Origin: Buddleja alternifolia | Lineage: Eukaryota > Streptophyta > Magnoliopsida > Lamiales > Scrophulariaceae | Assembly: GCA_019426215.1 (NCBI GenBank) | Contig: CM033402.1 | Span: 7,317,246 to 7,381,245 of the forward strand | Length of the DNA: 64,000 bases | Reading direction: 5' to 3' | Shown: positions 23,391-36,776 of the stretch, piece by piece | Numbering within the stretch: position 1 is the stretch's first letter | Layout: the number at the start of each line of letters is the position of its first letter | The notes under the pieces: generated by a model | Database searches by the model: none | Seen by the model: the letters and a program-made list of their open reading frames with translations, nothing else | What the model was told of the DNA's origin: nothing | Program-made: the position numbers and the translations under genes

Positions 23391-24135
23391 ACCCAAACCC
23401 GAGGCACAAATATTGGTGATGGTGATAGTGATCAGGGTGCTAGATACAGGACCTATGGTTCTTGATGAAAAAGACCGTGTTGAGGGCGGCGATCTTATCC
23501 CAACCATTCGCCGGGAAGTATAGATGTGTTTGAATTAAACAATTTGAAAGCCATGAATTTCAAATTATCAACATATTCATTGAGATGATTTCAAGTAACA
23601 ATGTGTTTCAATTTTCAAATCCCTTAAAATTCACTTGAGCTATTTTTTCAATCATTGCTGTAAATTCAGATCACTCTAATCTCGACTAATTTGGAATTAT
23701 TTCTCCTAATCCATCGGCAAATCTAAATCTATTAATTCAAACACAATCTAAGAGAAGTGAAAAATGGACAATTAGGTTATTGGATGGCATATCCAATCCC
23801 AAAATCTCATTTTTATAGCTTTTTCATCAAAATTATACTTGTATGACACCTCCTAAAATACATCACAAAAGAAAAACTACAATAAAAGTTCCCTAAAATA
23901 TCTCAAATTTTATTGTAAAATGGGTTTAATTGGCATTTATTTTCATATTTTCCCTGAAAAAACAGATATTTTTATTATTCATTTTTATTATTCATGATTA
24001 AATAACCTAACATATAAATTGCCTTTATCCGCCAATATTTTAACATGGTCACCAAAGTAATCACAAATGTTGATTCAAAATGACTCAAGACCCTTCGCGT
24101 GGGCTTGACGCGCCTTTGTATAGTTGGGGTTCAAC

Positions 24136-24620
24136 ATAAGATCCACTTTTGCCTATTTTTAATTGCCTTTGTTTTTAAAGAATCAATTACAATGATATAT
24201 GTCGTCAATATCCAACTAATGACTTATTACAACAAACTAACAACTATTATAATCAACAAACAACTACTATGTTCACCAAAAAAAACTACTATAAAAGGTA
24301 GAGAAAAATTCACACGCTTTTAATGTGAGAAGAACTTAAGACATCTAACATCTTGGGGCTTCAGCTTCGCCAGTAGAGATAAGATCCATTTTTCCTATTT
24401 TTGGTTGCTTTTTTAAAGAATCGATTACATGATATACGTCATGAATATTAAATTGCGACTGATTATACAACCAACAACTATTCCAATCAGCAAACAACTA
24501 CTATGTTCACCAACAAGCAAACTATTATAAAAAGTAGAGAAAAACTCACACGCTTTCAGTAAGAGTAGAATCCAAGACCTCTAAAATTTTGGGGTTTCAA
24601 CAAATAGAGCTAAGTTTTAT
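24136..24620 (-). mobile_element. Two tandem SINE-like copies, family B
   Basis: Two units (about 24136-24378 and 24379-24620) repeat the order AGATCCAYTTTT, AAAGAATCRATTACA, CAACAAACAACTACTATGTTCACCAA, TATAAAARGTAGAGAAAA, CACACGCTTT and a box B-like complement. Read on the minus strand, the second unit has AGGTCTTGGATTCTACTC following TTAGCTCTATTTGTTG, that is, box B after box A. The plus-strand fragment at 25553-25705 and the copy at 44935-45115 belong to the same family. The tandem pair includes some flank, so it is a local duplication. Confidence 0.6.
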
Positions 24621-25552
24621 GAAACTTTATGTGAACATTTTAGATATGTGAGATTTTATTATTAAAAAAAACTCCTCAATGTCAATTTCTCACCAAAAAT
24701 AACTTGTCTTACACACTCAAAAAAAATAAAATATATATATATATATATATATGTATCAAATTAAAAGTCTTCATTACAATTTTTTTCCTAAAAATGTCAT
24801 CCAGACACTTTTAATATTATTTTCCACTCCCTCAAAAAACATTCATTCTTTCTTTTTATTTAAAAACAAAAATGTGTGTCCATCTAATAGGATCCAAAGA
24901 GTACGGGAAAGCGGGCTTGTCCTATGGGAGCCCCTCCACTTAAGGCGGTGCTTGCAAACGAAACATCAAAATATGGGAGATCCTCCTATTTTGAAGTTTT
25001 TTCATTTTATTCAATTATTTGGGTACGATCAAACCGCATGAAACTTTTTCGTTATTACACTATGTTTTGCAAAGTAAAGACAGATGGAGACTGCCATATA
25101 TAGCCCAAAACGGAATGGTCATGTTTTTATGTTCGAGATTACATTTATTAATCATGATAAATTAATAAATAGTGAAAGTGTTGTTGTTAAAACATGAATA
25201 ATCATCACATATATATATATATATATATACACTTAAATATAATCATTAAAATTGACGCTCATGCGTCATGGGAAAAGCTATATATGATGAAGCTTTTCCA
25301 TGCAGATCTTTTATGACGGCCATTGGAAACGTGACATGAAGTTCTAATGTAATTAATTACGGGGTTTGTGGTAATATCTTTTTATCACTTTGAATAAGTA
25401 AGTGGAATAAGTTATCATGTTTAAGCCCTACTTTAATTAGAGATTACTAAAGTGAACCAATTAGTATCTAGATAAGTCATTATGGGTTCAAACCATCGAC
25501 CTCATACTTACCTACTTTTATTTTTATTTTTATCAATTGAATTCGTATTTTG

Positions 25553-25705
25553 AAGAGGTCTTGGGCTCGACTTCCACCTAAGGGCTTATCTCTATTTTTA
25601 TAGTAGTTGTTAGCTTAGTTGATTGTAATAGTTTTTAATTTATTAAAATTTATCGTGATTTGATATTAATAACATGTAACTTGTAATTGATCTATTAAAA
25701 AAAAT
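25553..25705 (+). mobile_element. SINE family B fragment
   Basis: It begins in the box B region (AGAGGTCTTGGGCTCGACTT) and continues with the family wording TAGTAGTTGTTAGCTTAGTTG and ATCGTGATTTGATATTAATAAC, ending in a short A run. The head is missing or diverged. Confidence 0.5.
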
Positions 25706-26208
25706 GTCATTTCCTTTGCTAGCAAAATAAATTTGATTGGTTGTACCACACTAGTTGAATTGAATTGCTTGGACTTAAAATATTGCTATTGATTGAAAGG
25801 CGAGTCAATCATCAAAATATATGTCAGATTAATTAAGTCGTTCCATTATAAATATTATTGGTTCACGAATTAATCATGCAAACAAGTTCAAATTTAGGGC
25901 CTCATTTTGTAAAATAGAGAGTTATAAAAGTTGATTTGCATACCAAGTTCAAGTATCAATTAGAACTCAATTGAAAGCTAATGAGTAATGGCAACTAGCA
26001 ACCACAATACAGAACCACCACTCTTCAAAGATGGGAGTCGCGGGTATGGTCCAATCGGTCTATGAGATGCTACATCTGGTAGATATGTAACGAGTGGTTT
26101 GGTGTATAACAATGTCTCGTAATTTTATAATCAATGAATATAAACAAATTTACAGAACACTTATCATACATCCAGTCATCTAATACATTTTTCATTTTGT
26201 GTAGAGTA

Positions 26209-26229
26209 GAAGAAGAAGAAGAAGAAGAA
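26209..26229. repeat. (AGA)n microsatellite
   Basis: Seven AGA trinucleotides in a row, in noncoding sequence. Confidence 0.9.
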
Positions 26230-27119
26230 CTAGTATTTTACCCCAATTGCATTATTTAATATATATTGCTACTAAGCTACCTATATTCAACTGGACCTCA
26301 TAATCTGGGCCATTGTCAAGCCCAAAAGTAAGTGGAGCCCAAACTATTTGCATCCAAGTACTATGTACACATGATTACTTTTTCTATTACAATTTTGCAA
26401 GGTTGCGTTTGGTTGGAGTATGTGAGAGCTAAATTTTTTGATTTTTATATTAAAAATCTCCTTGCATTTATTTGGATAATTTTCAAATATTATAGATTCG
26501 ACCCCTTTAATAATCACTTCAAGTTATTTTGTCAAAAATGGATTTGACATTCACTCAAAATTGGAATTGTTAGGCATGGATTCTAATTCATTGCATCGAA
26601 TATTGAAATATTTTAGTAACCTAAACCGTACTGTATTTTTTCTTTTATTTTTTTGCTTTTGCCAAAATAATTTCATTCAGCATTATGAATTCTTAAAGGT
26701 TTTGATTCTGGATTTATTTAATATTCTATAGAAGTGGGCTTACGCCAATCAATTAGTTGATAAGCTATTGGGCCTTAACTAAATAACACTCATTGTAGGC
26801 CCAATAGTAGAAAAGGCTCATAATATATAAACAAGTTTTAACAGAAAAAGGTCCATTTTTTACAACTAAAGGAATATAAACAAGTACTAAAAGAAAAGTA
26901 TTGTAAGTTGGGTCCATATTAGATTGGATCATATTGGATTTGGTTCTAGGATGGGGTTTGATCGAGTCCAACAGGTTCTTAGCTAATTCCTCATTGCGTC
27001 CTTCATAGTCCACAATTGATTTATTTTTAGATCTAACCCAGAAAAAAGACTTCAAAATTAAAAATTAATCTATTATGTTTACGTTATCTATAATTACAAT
27101 AATAACAAAATCTAAACAC

Positions 27120-27545
27120 CACCATACCACACCACATCCCACCCTCAGGGGCGCGGCCATACCCAAGGATTGGGGCCGCCATCCTAGGGTCCCGGTAAAC
27201 CCTTAGGGTGCCCTGAGGAGGCCACCACCCCGAGGGGCACTATCTCCCATTGGACTGCCGCTCCTTAGGGCCCGATAAAAACCCACATTGGGGCAACCAC
27301 TTCCCGATGGTCGCCATGCGAGGGAAGGCTGCTACCCGTATGAGGACGCCATGAAGCACCGTTACCCGCTAGGGCAGCCAACCAAGCCAACTCAGGTGCG
27401 AGGGCCAAGGGATGTTCAAATCCCACTACCCCTAGGGACCACTACCTCACGGATTGCCACTCTCGAGGTGGACGCTACCTCACACGGGGGCTGCCACCCT
27501 TCGGGAACTTGTCGTGCCTAGAGCACCTCCAGGGAGCGACTTCCG
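27120..27545. repeat. GC-rich island with degenerate short repeats
   Basis: This block is strikingly GC-rich in an AT-rich neighbourhood. It repeats degenerate units of about 20-35 bases built from GCCACCA / GCCGCCAT followed by CCC and a GAGGG or TAGGG element, e.g. ACCCCGAGGGGC and CTACCCCTAGGGACC. A 77-codon frame at 27288-27521 crosses it but looks like a by-product of the repeat. It could be an old minisatellite or a foreign insertion; its origin is unknown. Confidence 0.65.
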
Positions 27546-28140
27546 TTGATGTAGTGTCAGAATTTTAGTGGTACACTTGTTGGTGATGAAACTATATTCT
27601 ACCATAGGATCTATTGAGTCCAACTTGGGTCAACCTTAAATCTATTTATAATGCAAATGATTTGTTGTAAAGAATCCAGTTCAGTCTCGACCCATTTCAA
27701 ACACATGTTACTTCAACTCACCTTGGATCATACCCAATCCATCATGGACCAAATCCATCTTGATCCGACATAATTAGACACAATCTAAACTCAAACTTAA
27801 ATTCAACCAACGTGTTTTTCACCTCTAATTAAATTTGGGAATTACTTAAAATGTCATTGGTTTTCAATTTTCAAAAATACTTAAAAACAATTCAAAGATT
27901 CACATTCATTCTTGGACGTCTTCAGTATAATTTTAGCGCAAAAAAAATTGTAGTTCATGTTAATATTTAAGCGATTTTCAGGTCTCAATTTTGGGTAATG
28001 ACAATCATCTTGCTTACCAAAAATAAGAAAATACAATCATATTCTACAATAAAATACTATGTAAGTGTAGAACTTTGTGGCTTAAAGATCGAATTTTTGG
28101 AGCTTTTTTTAAAAAAAAAAAAAAAAAAATTTAAGACGAA

Positions 28141-28322
28141 GGAGGATACCTAAATATTTAGTCCAACAAACCCGAGTTTATAGTCATAATTTTGAACCAT
28201 AAAAACTCTATTTAGCTCTATAAAGAAGGGAAAAATCACAACTTGTAGCAGCCTGGATTCAAACTCAGGACCTCTCCATACAGTGGGAGGTGAATGTCAC
28301 TAGACCAACAGGCAGTGAGTTA
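28141..28322 (-). mobile_element. SINE family A copy
   Basis: On the minus strand it has TTGGTCTAGTGAC (box A-like, complement of 28306-28318) and GAGTTTGAATCC (box B-like, complement of 28255-28266). The family A body wording follows, down to about 28141. Confidence 0.65.
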
Positions 28323-31300
28323 TTTTCGGAGCTCTTACAAGTTTACAACAAGCTCCTATTGTTTTGTATATGGATTGTACTATCGGGAGTCAATCTTAAG
28401 GGATTAGGGGCAACACAATCCGTGAAAGGAGGTGAATTAATTTTATGACCAAATTCTTACAAAAAAAATAAAAAAAAAATCCTACATTCCTACTCTATTT
28501 GACCCACATATTTCACTCATAGTTGTCTCTTGTGCAGTACAAGAAGACGTGACATCCTTTAATTTATGGTTCCGAACAAACTAGTCAAATCACATTTCCT
28601 CCATTTTATGATCTTTCAGCACAATCATAATTTGTTGCCACTCATATTGAGATGAGAAGCCCATTGACTAAGGTTGGTCCAACAAAAATGCCAATCAAGC
28701 ATCCCACGCAATTCAGACACAACATTTATATAATTCCATTTCGAATCAAGTACAACGCTCTCATTTCACATATTTATTGATTAGAGAAATACTTAACTCG
28801 ATGTCAAAATCACTCACTTCCGGACTTTGATTCAATGGTGAACATTTAAGAACTGCCGAGTTGAATTCCGTCTATGTCGTCACACATCTCTAATCAGATG
28901 ATGAATAGTGGAGTGAAAGTGTTGAATTTGATTCAACTATAGAATAACCCCTATCACCTCGATTGCAAACAAACAAAACTTAAAAGTCCATGGGAATTGG
29001 CAAGAAACAAATGAATTAGATATTTTATACTATTCTCTTGACACTATCCAAGTAAATCTGAGCGATTAAATAAAAATATGATTATCCAAATAAATCTGAG
29101 CGATTATATAAAAATATGATTAGATAATATGCTAAGATTATCATGATAAAAATTGAACCATGTCTATTTAGGGTCTAGGGAATTGTTAAACTAAAAAGCT
29201 TTACTTAACATGTAATTATTATAAATAGTAATATACTGTGCATATTCCAATTAATGATTTCACATTTTAAAAAATGAATTTTAAATAGAAACCAATTATA
29301 CCACAACAAAGTGGAAAAAATAAATGTTATCGTATGATTGCAATTTCTCTATCATGTATGATGCAAAGAAGGCAAACACTAGTAATTGGACATGATTTGG
29401 TCCGATGCATGCCAAAGGTCATGCCCTACACAAGTTATGGTGGCTTAACATTCATCATATCTCAAGTTAATGAGTTACGGTCAACTATATGTATTATCTA
29501 ATTTATAATACTACCAAATCATTGGATTTTATTTATTTTGAATGATGCCATGTTATATTCATCACAATATGTTGACCTTCAAACCTTTGAATCAAAATCT
29601 TATTAGGTTTTTGCGTTGAATTTCCTTTATGTTTTTCAATTATTGTGCGTTGCATATGATATCAATTTCAAGAAATGACAAAGTCTAAGATTAGGACTTC
29701 TAATGATTTGCGCTATTCATTCAATTAGTGCTTCATCCACAAACGAAAATGAGAGAATCGCACTATTTTTTTTTTCTTTTCTCAAAATATTCTCAAATTT
29801 AAAGGGTCAAAACTTATCCCTCAAAATATTGTCAGACGCAAATGAGGGGCCAAGAAAAGTTTTTACTTACACAAAGGTTCAAAATTCAAGACATCTTACT
29901 TAATCGATGAGAAATCACTTCCACTGAGATCAACATGTTATGATGAATCCAACTAATTACATGAGGTATTAAGAAAATATAACGACTGTCAAAAGTTTAG
30001 CAATTATGATCTCAAAATAAATCTATCTTTAAAAGCAACGACTGTAAAGGGGCAAGGGTTGCGCCTCCTGCACCTCCGTACCCTCTGTCAATCCTATTCC
30101 AAATAGGCAAACACAACGAATGTAGTTTATCGACCCATTTTCTTATCGAGGGCGAATAGGTAAAAAAAATCATTTTGAACCTAGAATTTAAAAGCATAAT
30201 ACTATACATATAATCTAACATAGATGGATAGAATTGAAAGATCCTTTTCAAATTATCGATCTTATCTAAGGTTGCAATTTTTTGAGCTGTCAAAAGGTAG
30301 CCATTTATATGAGTGGAGACAAAATGAAGACCAAAATCTAAGCAAATTATTTGGTAAATTATAATGGAGTACATCTAAGTTAGTGTGTGTAATTAGTCCA
30401 AATTCTCATGCTCGTTGTCTCAATGTTTTGTGGCATAATTCCTCGACTTTCCGTCGTATCTTCCTACTATGATATGCAATACTTATTGGTCTCCACTTAA
30501 CTAATTAAATAGTTTAATTCTAATGGAAATTAGGATTAAAGACAAATCAAACAAGATACTCAGTCCGAGATAAATTATTAAAATTCATTTCATTTTATAA
30601 AGCAATCTAACTTTGACTTCTTTTTTCATTTTAAAGATTTGAGGTTCTGACTATGGGTTTGACTTGTTAGTTATAAAAATGTGTACAAAAAGTAAATTGC
30701 TCGAACTTGAGTCATATTCAACTTGATAATTAGAACTCGTTATAGTGCTTGTTTGATTAATAATTAAGTAAAGCTCAAATATAATTTTTGATCTCGATGA
30801 AGATTTAAACGAGTTTGAACAATAATTTATTCAATTCAATTCAATTCGCTTACAATCCTAAATAGGGGGAAAAGAGGTCTAAATTTGAATATATACTGTA
30901 TTACATTGATTAGGAGGCTGAATTCATAATTTTTAATAGTATGTTGTTTGATCAATAAGTTGCTAATTTATTTGCATAAATTAAAATATAGAGTTTATAA
31001 AACTAATTTTGATGCATATCTTAGGATTAATTTTTCCTCAGTTTCAAGGGGCAGCTTCACTCCAGGAGTATGGTACTAGTTGTACTTTTGAACCTATCAA
31101 AAGTAATCATTCAAAACCTTTATTTAAAAAAATATATTATCTTAAAATAAGTATAAATGTGGAGCAAGAATAGAAGCGTAATTGGAGAGAGAGAAAATTA
31201 TTAAAAACTTTGTCCAATAAAGGTGCAAGACTTAAATTCTAGATCACAAGTGTGCTTTTTATTTGCTAATTCTACGTACAGTGGACTGAGTTTATTGAAA

Positions 31301-31882
31301 TCGATTCATAAATCAGCAAGACTTCCACCACAATCAGCAAGACTTCCACCACAGCACCTCTCTACAATCAATGATGCTGGGTAAATTGATTTTGAAAGGC
31401 TACTGCTATATACAACTTTTTATATACTATCGATTTTCACTTCTCCTAATTTTGGTAAGAAATCACTTACAATTAATTAATTTTAATGAATTTAATACAT
31501 CTATACTTTTTATATTAAAGAACGGTAAAAAATCGATGGTATATAGCATTTTCCTTTTTAAAATTCAATTCATACAAGTAATAATGCCTTTTTGTTTAGC
31601 AATAGAATGAAGCTTCGAAAAATCAAGCACATTTCACTTTTTCAGTGGAAAAAGGTATCTTTTATTTAATTCTACGTAGAAATTAAATATGATATAAACA
31701 CATTAAAAGAACATTGTATTTCCATAATTAGGTTACGAATATAATCTTAATACGAAGAGTACCACATTATATCAAACTGACTATGGTTAATCCTTATTTA
31801 TTTATTTATATATAGTTGTTACTTAGTACATTGTTTCGTCTCTTTTGTGAAAGTATTAGTATGTTCAATGAGACTTCTGACA
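28323..31882. other. Gene-free AT-rich stretch with two small tandem duplications
   Basis: No gene was recognised. A 38-base unit is doubled at 29045-29082 and 29083-29120 with a few changes, and a 21-base unit is doubled perfectly at 31311-31331 and 31332-31352. The open frame at 30012-30374 (minus, 120 codons) has no recognisable domain. Confidence 0.5.
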
Positions 31883-32070
31883 AACCACAGGATTGTAGTT
31901 GAGTAGCAAGGTTCCTCCTCCTTTAACCAATAATCGAGGGTTCGATCCTCACCTTTGGGAATAGAAAGAATTCCTGTGGCCAACAGTCCCACCCTTTGAG
32001 GTTCAAGCCATCTACAAAAGGGATTACTCACTACGGTCGGCGGTAGAAACCATTGGGAAACCAAAAAAAA
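31883..32070 (+). mobile_element. tRNA-derived SINE with a 16-bp target duplication
   Basis: The flanks AATGAGACTTCTGACA at 31867-31882 and 32071-32086 are identical, the hallmark of target-primed insertion. The head has a box A-like TAGTTGAGTAGCAAGG and a perfect box B GGTTCGATCC. The element ends in a short A run. The family differs from the other SINEs in the window. The perfect 16-bp duplication implies fairly recent insertion. Confidence 0.88.
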
Positions 32071-32313
32071 AATGAGACTTCTGACATCTCGTACGAGAGT
32101 TTTAGTCCTTAAAGTTCGATTATTGTATATTGCTTATAGATCAATTATTAATTAGTCTTTGACTTATGTTTCAACGATTTTTTTAAAAATTATTATGTGA
32201 TAGGTAATACTCTATTGTCTTCTACATTAAAGTGAAGTTCTTGGATTTAAAATTTTTAAGTTTGAAATTTACAAGAACTCACAGTTATTCCAATAAATTT
32301 GTTTCACTTCTAA

Positions 32314-32603
32314 AGGCCTGTTTGCTAAAAAAAAAAAAAAAAAAACACTTTTCATCTTTTTGTTGGATTTAAACTACTTTTTGCTGTTTGGTTTCACTGT
32401 TTTTTATTCTTTTTCACTGAAAAAAAGCTGAAAATAAGCAGAAACTAGAAGCAGGTCCTTAGGTACTTTTACCGACTTTTTCTATTTTTTCTGCTTTTTA
32501 GCAAATTTTGCAAACACACTCAACTTTAACTTTTCAACTACTTTTACAATTTTTTATAAAATTTGACTCTTCTTTAAAAGCATATATTCTTGCAAACAGG
32601 CTT
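32314..32603. mobile_element. Tourist-like (PIF/Harbinger) MITE
   Basis: The left end AGGCCTGTTTGC and the complement of the right end, AAGCCTGTTTGC, match at 11 of 12 positions. The flanking TAA is present on both sides (32311-32313 and 32604-32606), as expected for PIF/Harbinger (TWA duplication). It is 290 bp and noncoding, and starts with an A run. The autonomous-looking Harbinger element at the right end of the window could be the kind of source that mobilises such elements, although its end wording differs. Confidence 0.7.
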
Positions 32604-32642
32604 TAAATACTTAAACCAAGACGCACCACATATATTACTGTT

Positions 32643-32671
32643 ATTAATTATTATTATTATTATTATTATTA
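32643..32671. repeat. (ATT)n microsatellite
   Basis: A run of TTA/ATT trinucleotides with one early interruption. Confidence 0.9.
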
Positions 32672-33010
32672 TAATATAAATGATGGAAAAACTCAAATGA
32701 GACGTAACAACTAAGTTTTAATTTTAAATTTTTGGGGTATAAAATATGAGTCTAGGACTATAATATTCATATATTTGTACGGACTCTGTAGCCCAGTTCC
32801 CCAAAAAAAACACAGTAAGATTAAATAAAGTAGTAACAAAACCCAAAAAGTTCACTAACTCATGTGCATCCAACTAGTGCTCCATCTTTTTATGCCCCCC
32901 ACCCCCACCCACCTAAATCTACCAGTATTCAATCTTCATCTGTATTAAAATGCAATTTCTCTTAATATATACTGGCTTAATTATTTTTATCCCTTAGTTC
33001 ATTTAATCTA

Positions 33011-33265
33011 GGGAAAATTACACGCATACCCCCTCATTGATTATGTAATTACAAAAAATTCTCACTTTTTGAAAATTATATAAAATTATTCTCATGTTAA
33101 CGCATTTATTATAGTTAGACTTCTTGTGTATTTGGAATTTTTTACAATTAGACTTCATGTAAATCTTACAAATAGATACATCGAGGGATTGTATTAATAG
33201 TTTAGTAAGTGATGGGGATTTTGGTAATTGCACGATAAGTAAGGACATTTGTGTGTGATTTTCCC
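33011..33265. mobile_element. Mutator-like MITE, short family
   Basis: The ends are GGGAAAATTACACGCA and, inverted, GGGAAAATCACACACA. CCCCTCATTG / TTCTCA-type words recur at about 30-base spacing inside the arms. A minus-strand open frame of 76 codons lies wholly inside and is not a gene. No convincing target duplication was found. Related copies lie at 43392-43560, 48381-48660 and 49388-49632. Confidence 0.6.
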
Positions 33266-34426
33266 TAAAAATGATGACATTTGTTGGGTCTTTGCACCAT
33301 CACATTCACACGGTTTGTTGCATTTTAAATTAAAGACTAAATTATCAAAAATGGAAAAACTTATCTACTACAAATATGAAACACGAGTTATTTGATAATT
33401 GCTCATAATTTTTTCATTAATCAATGTGATTTCACAAATTTCACGACGTACGAGTTTTGATTTGAGTAAAACATATATGAGGATGCTCTTCTGTCAAAGA
33501 TAGGTTAGATCTTCAAATTGAGCATGATTGGATCGATTTGATCCAAACAAAACACAATGATCTCGTTCAGCTTGGTGATTAACTGAATATAGTGGGGGTA
33601 CTTTGGTCTTTTTAACTCAATTCAAGTCAAGTTTCATAGTCTCTAATTATTATAAACCAAGCTAATAAATCGTAATTAAATACGTATAGATGCATGATAT
33701 AGTAAATCTTGTAGGGGTCTAGAGGTTTTTAAAATGTTGAGATAACTTTTTTAATGATATAAGACTAGGTACAATAAAACAGGACCATCATAGTTTCACA
33801 ATAATCTAGAAAAAATTCTTTCATTTTATTGATTTATTCATAATTTCATATGTATACATAATTAAGAATGGGAGACAATAACTGGATTTGTCAGCTAATC
33901 ACAGTCACACCACCACTATAAATTCAAACTGGTGTACTTGGACTAGATTAATACAGAATAACCATGAGAATTTTTTCTTAAAAAAATTGTCTGTAAAATA
34001 CAACGGCATATTCCCAGCCCAAATAATAACAAATTTAAAAATACAACCATCAATCATCAAAACTATGAAAGTTAAAAATTAAAATTAAAATAATAAGCAC
34101 GCTCTTAATAACAAACTAAACCAAATATTTAAAAACTTTTTAAAACCTCAACTTACAAATTAAGATTATAAAGCAGAAAATTCTACATAAATCAAGGTTT
34201 AAACACCAAATATTTCCAATGATGTCACAACAGCTTCACTATATTGATGTTGCGTCATTACTATTACCTTTTTTATGATACCAATTAAAAATCAAAACCG
34301 ATTGAAATATTTACCCACTCTCAAATCTCGGCTATATAGCTAGTTAGAGTTGAAAAAAATAATTAAAATATTCAATAAACGACTTGTGATAAATTATTAT
34401 AAGTTCGCTTAAGCTCGATTTGTTTA
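33266..34426. other. Gene-free AT-rich stretch
   Basis: I see nothing supportable as a gene. GAGCTCGA-like dispersed-repeat wording is present near 34385-34420. Confidence 0.5.
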
Positions 34427-34435
34427 ACACAATGA

Positions 34436-35105
34436 GGGAAAATTACACTTTTCGTCCCTGAAGTTGTAGCCAAAAACACATTTGGTCCCTCATGTTTCGG
34501 GCTCGACACATTTGGTCCCTCAACTTACAAATTTTGGACAAATGTGGTCTCTGCCGTCAATTTACCCTTTAGAAGTAACGGAATCCCGCAAAACATTCAA
34601 AATTAGAGGTTTTTTTAGTTTCTCAATTAAATTAATATCAAAATATATTAAAATATCTAGAAAACTAAAAAAATACCCCCCAAAAAATAAGTGAGAAATG
34701 ATGTGCTATATATCATGGTTAAGAATTTTGCATGATGTGGGAAAATGTTGACCCGAACCGCACAAATCTGAAAAAATCCATTTTTGAATCAGCGTATATG
34801 GGGACAAAACTTACATGGATGGATTCTACTCGTTGAGACGATTCTAACCATATAAGATTCGTTAAAAATGGATTTGAAATGAGTGAGATATCATAATTTA
34901 AAGTTTGAAATCGGATTTAGGGTTGGGATAGTTGGAGAAGATGATGAACAGTGCGGATTCCGTTAGTTCTAAACGGTAAATTGACGGCAGGGACCATATT
35001 TGTTCAAAATTTGTAAGTTGAGGGACCAAATGTGTCGAGGCTGAAACATGAGGGACCAAATGTGTTTTTGGTTACAACTTCAGGGACGAAAACTGTAATT
35101 TTTCC
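34436..35105. mobile_element. Mutator-like MITE with long inverted arms and perfect 9-bp TSD
   Basis: The arms of about 150 bases are nearly perfect inverted repeats, starting GGGAAAATTACAC at the left and ending GTAATTTTTCC at the right. The flanks ACACAATGA at 34427-34435 and 35106-35114 are identical; nine bases is the Mutator signature. Each arm holds four ACATTTGGTCCCT-like motifs: left starts about 34447, 34478, 34508 and 34540, right about 34989, 35021, 35051 and 35082. The interior (about 34590-34950) is noncoding and unrelated to the other elements. Confidence 0.92.
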
Positions 35106-35114
35106 ACACAATGA

Positions 35115-36776
35115 TAAGTTTGCAGACATTTTTTTGTTTTATAGGGTTTGAAGTTTGGCTTGAGTAGTTAAAACATCATGTGCAAAAATATCAAACTACA
35201 CGAGTTCGACTCATGCTCGACTTAATTAAATTTCGTTCGATTTCGACCTGGGTAACAATCAAACCAAACTGAAAAACAAATAAAACTCGATAAATATTCA
35301 ATCAAACTTGGTTTGGCTCGTCTCGATAAACTTAGGTCCCTAATTCTACCTATTCACTAAAGACATAAAATGTTGCCATCAGTTTGGCTAAAAGGAACAC
35401 GTGTAAGTCTCGATAAGGCAATTTCATCATGCTCCTAAGGAAGCACAATTGGGAATGGCATTGGACCACTCCATCATTTGAATCAATTTTTGAAAGAATT
35501 GCTAAAAATTTGGGACTCCCCTTCTCATATCAAGTGCCTTGATTCATAAGGCGTTTACCCACTAGAGATGGGGATATAGAATGGTGGGTTTTTAGGGGCT
35601 CAAAACAATTTTTGTATCTCCCAAGAAAATACATTATTCCCACTAAGTGTATGAGTAGGGGTCATTTTGGAATATTTCGTTTTTTTTTTTTTTTTATCAT
35701 CATTTTGGAAAATTTTCTTAAATATATATGGTGTATATGGTGCACCATATATATCAAATGATGTTGATGGTGTCATATCAATATATAGTATATTTCAATT
35801 TTGACGTGATATAATATCTGTTATTTGTTATTTTGATGTGTCATTGTTTTCACCATTTGATATTTAAGACCAAGTGTAAAGGATTATTCGATCATTTTTA
35901 CGACTTTCAAAATCTAACAGTAAACAATCATAAATTATTTATGCACCCGCATCAATATCAAGTTCGTCATCTACAATTAGTGTTCTCTAAAAACCACTCT
36001 ATGAGCAACGTTTGTTGGACAGATTTCTTATATGATGAAAACATTGATGTTGTTTTGAATTCTAAGTTTTTAATGTTTGTTTCTCATAAGTTAATCTTTT
36101 ATATAACTTAAATTTTGTTCTCGGATAAATATACTTCGTTCATTTTAAATCAAATTTATAAGATTTGCATTATACATATAGAACATATAATTTTAGAATG
36201 TTCCCTAGCAACCTAGTTACTCAAATGTGTTGAACACGTATTATAAACAAAGATATAAGTTGTCTTTCATGATAGTTTTAACACATTTATGAAATAATAT
36301 CTCAAGAGAATTATTTTATATTTGATGTTACATGTATAAAATAGATTTTCGCTCTTCCCGTTCTCTATAAGGCATGACCACAAACGAGTGAAATATTAAA
36401 TTTTGTCTTTAGTAAAAAATATCAATTAATGTGGAGAATTACTTCAAAATACAACATTTCAAGAAAAAGAAATAGAATTAGTGACGCTAAAAATCTTGAA
36501 TTAATCTATGGCCCATCTCATGATTTTGTAGAAAAGAGTGACAGAAGTCTCCATTATCGTGGAGAGATCTAATAATGACAATATAAAAGTCTTTTTACTT
36601 TTCAATTTTCAGACGAGGGTTGACAATTTAAATTATATACACTTCATACTTATAATAGAAAAAACAAAATTATTTGTTTTATTTCAAAGTAGTTTAGCAA
36701 TTTATGATTCAACTTTTCGCATTAATAACATAGTAAACGACATTTTACTCAATGTGTTTAAACAATGTACATAGCC
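35115..36776. other. Gene-free AT-rich stretch
   Basis: Two open frames, 35833-36111 and 36538-36774, have no recognisable domain. A perfect palindrome around TATATGGTGCACCATATA sits near 35730-35750. I find no gene I can support. Confidence 0.45.

Larger units (their letters stand above)
24621..27119. other. Gene-free AT-rich stretch
   Basis: Apart from the SINE fragment and microsatellites listed separately, I see nothing here that I can name. The open frames at 24751-25041 and 26765-27055 lack recognisable domains and have the AT-rich composition of their surroundings. Confidence 0.5.

Noticed and set aside
27288..27521. 77-codon open frame in the GC-rich island
   Set aside because: Its sequence follows the repeat units, and GC-rich DNA has few chance stops.
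31819..32064. 81-codon minus-strand frame
   Set aside because: It lies almost wholly within a SINE with a target duplication.
33011..33274. 9-bp target duplication around the short MITE
   Set aside because: TTTAATCTA and TAAAAATGA do not match well enough to claim a duplication.
35725..35755. Palindrome around GGTGCACC with ATATAT arms
   Set aside because: It is a single short palindrome in AT-rich DNA, not repeated or linked to any feature.
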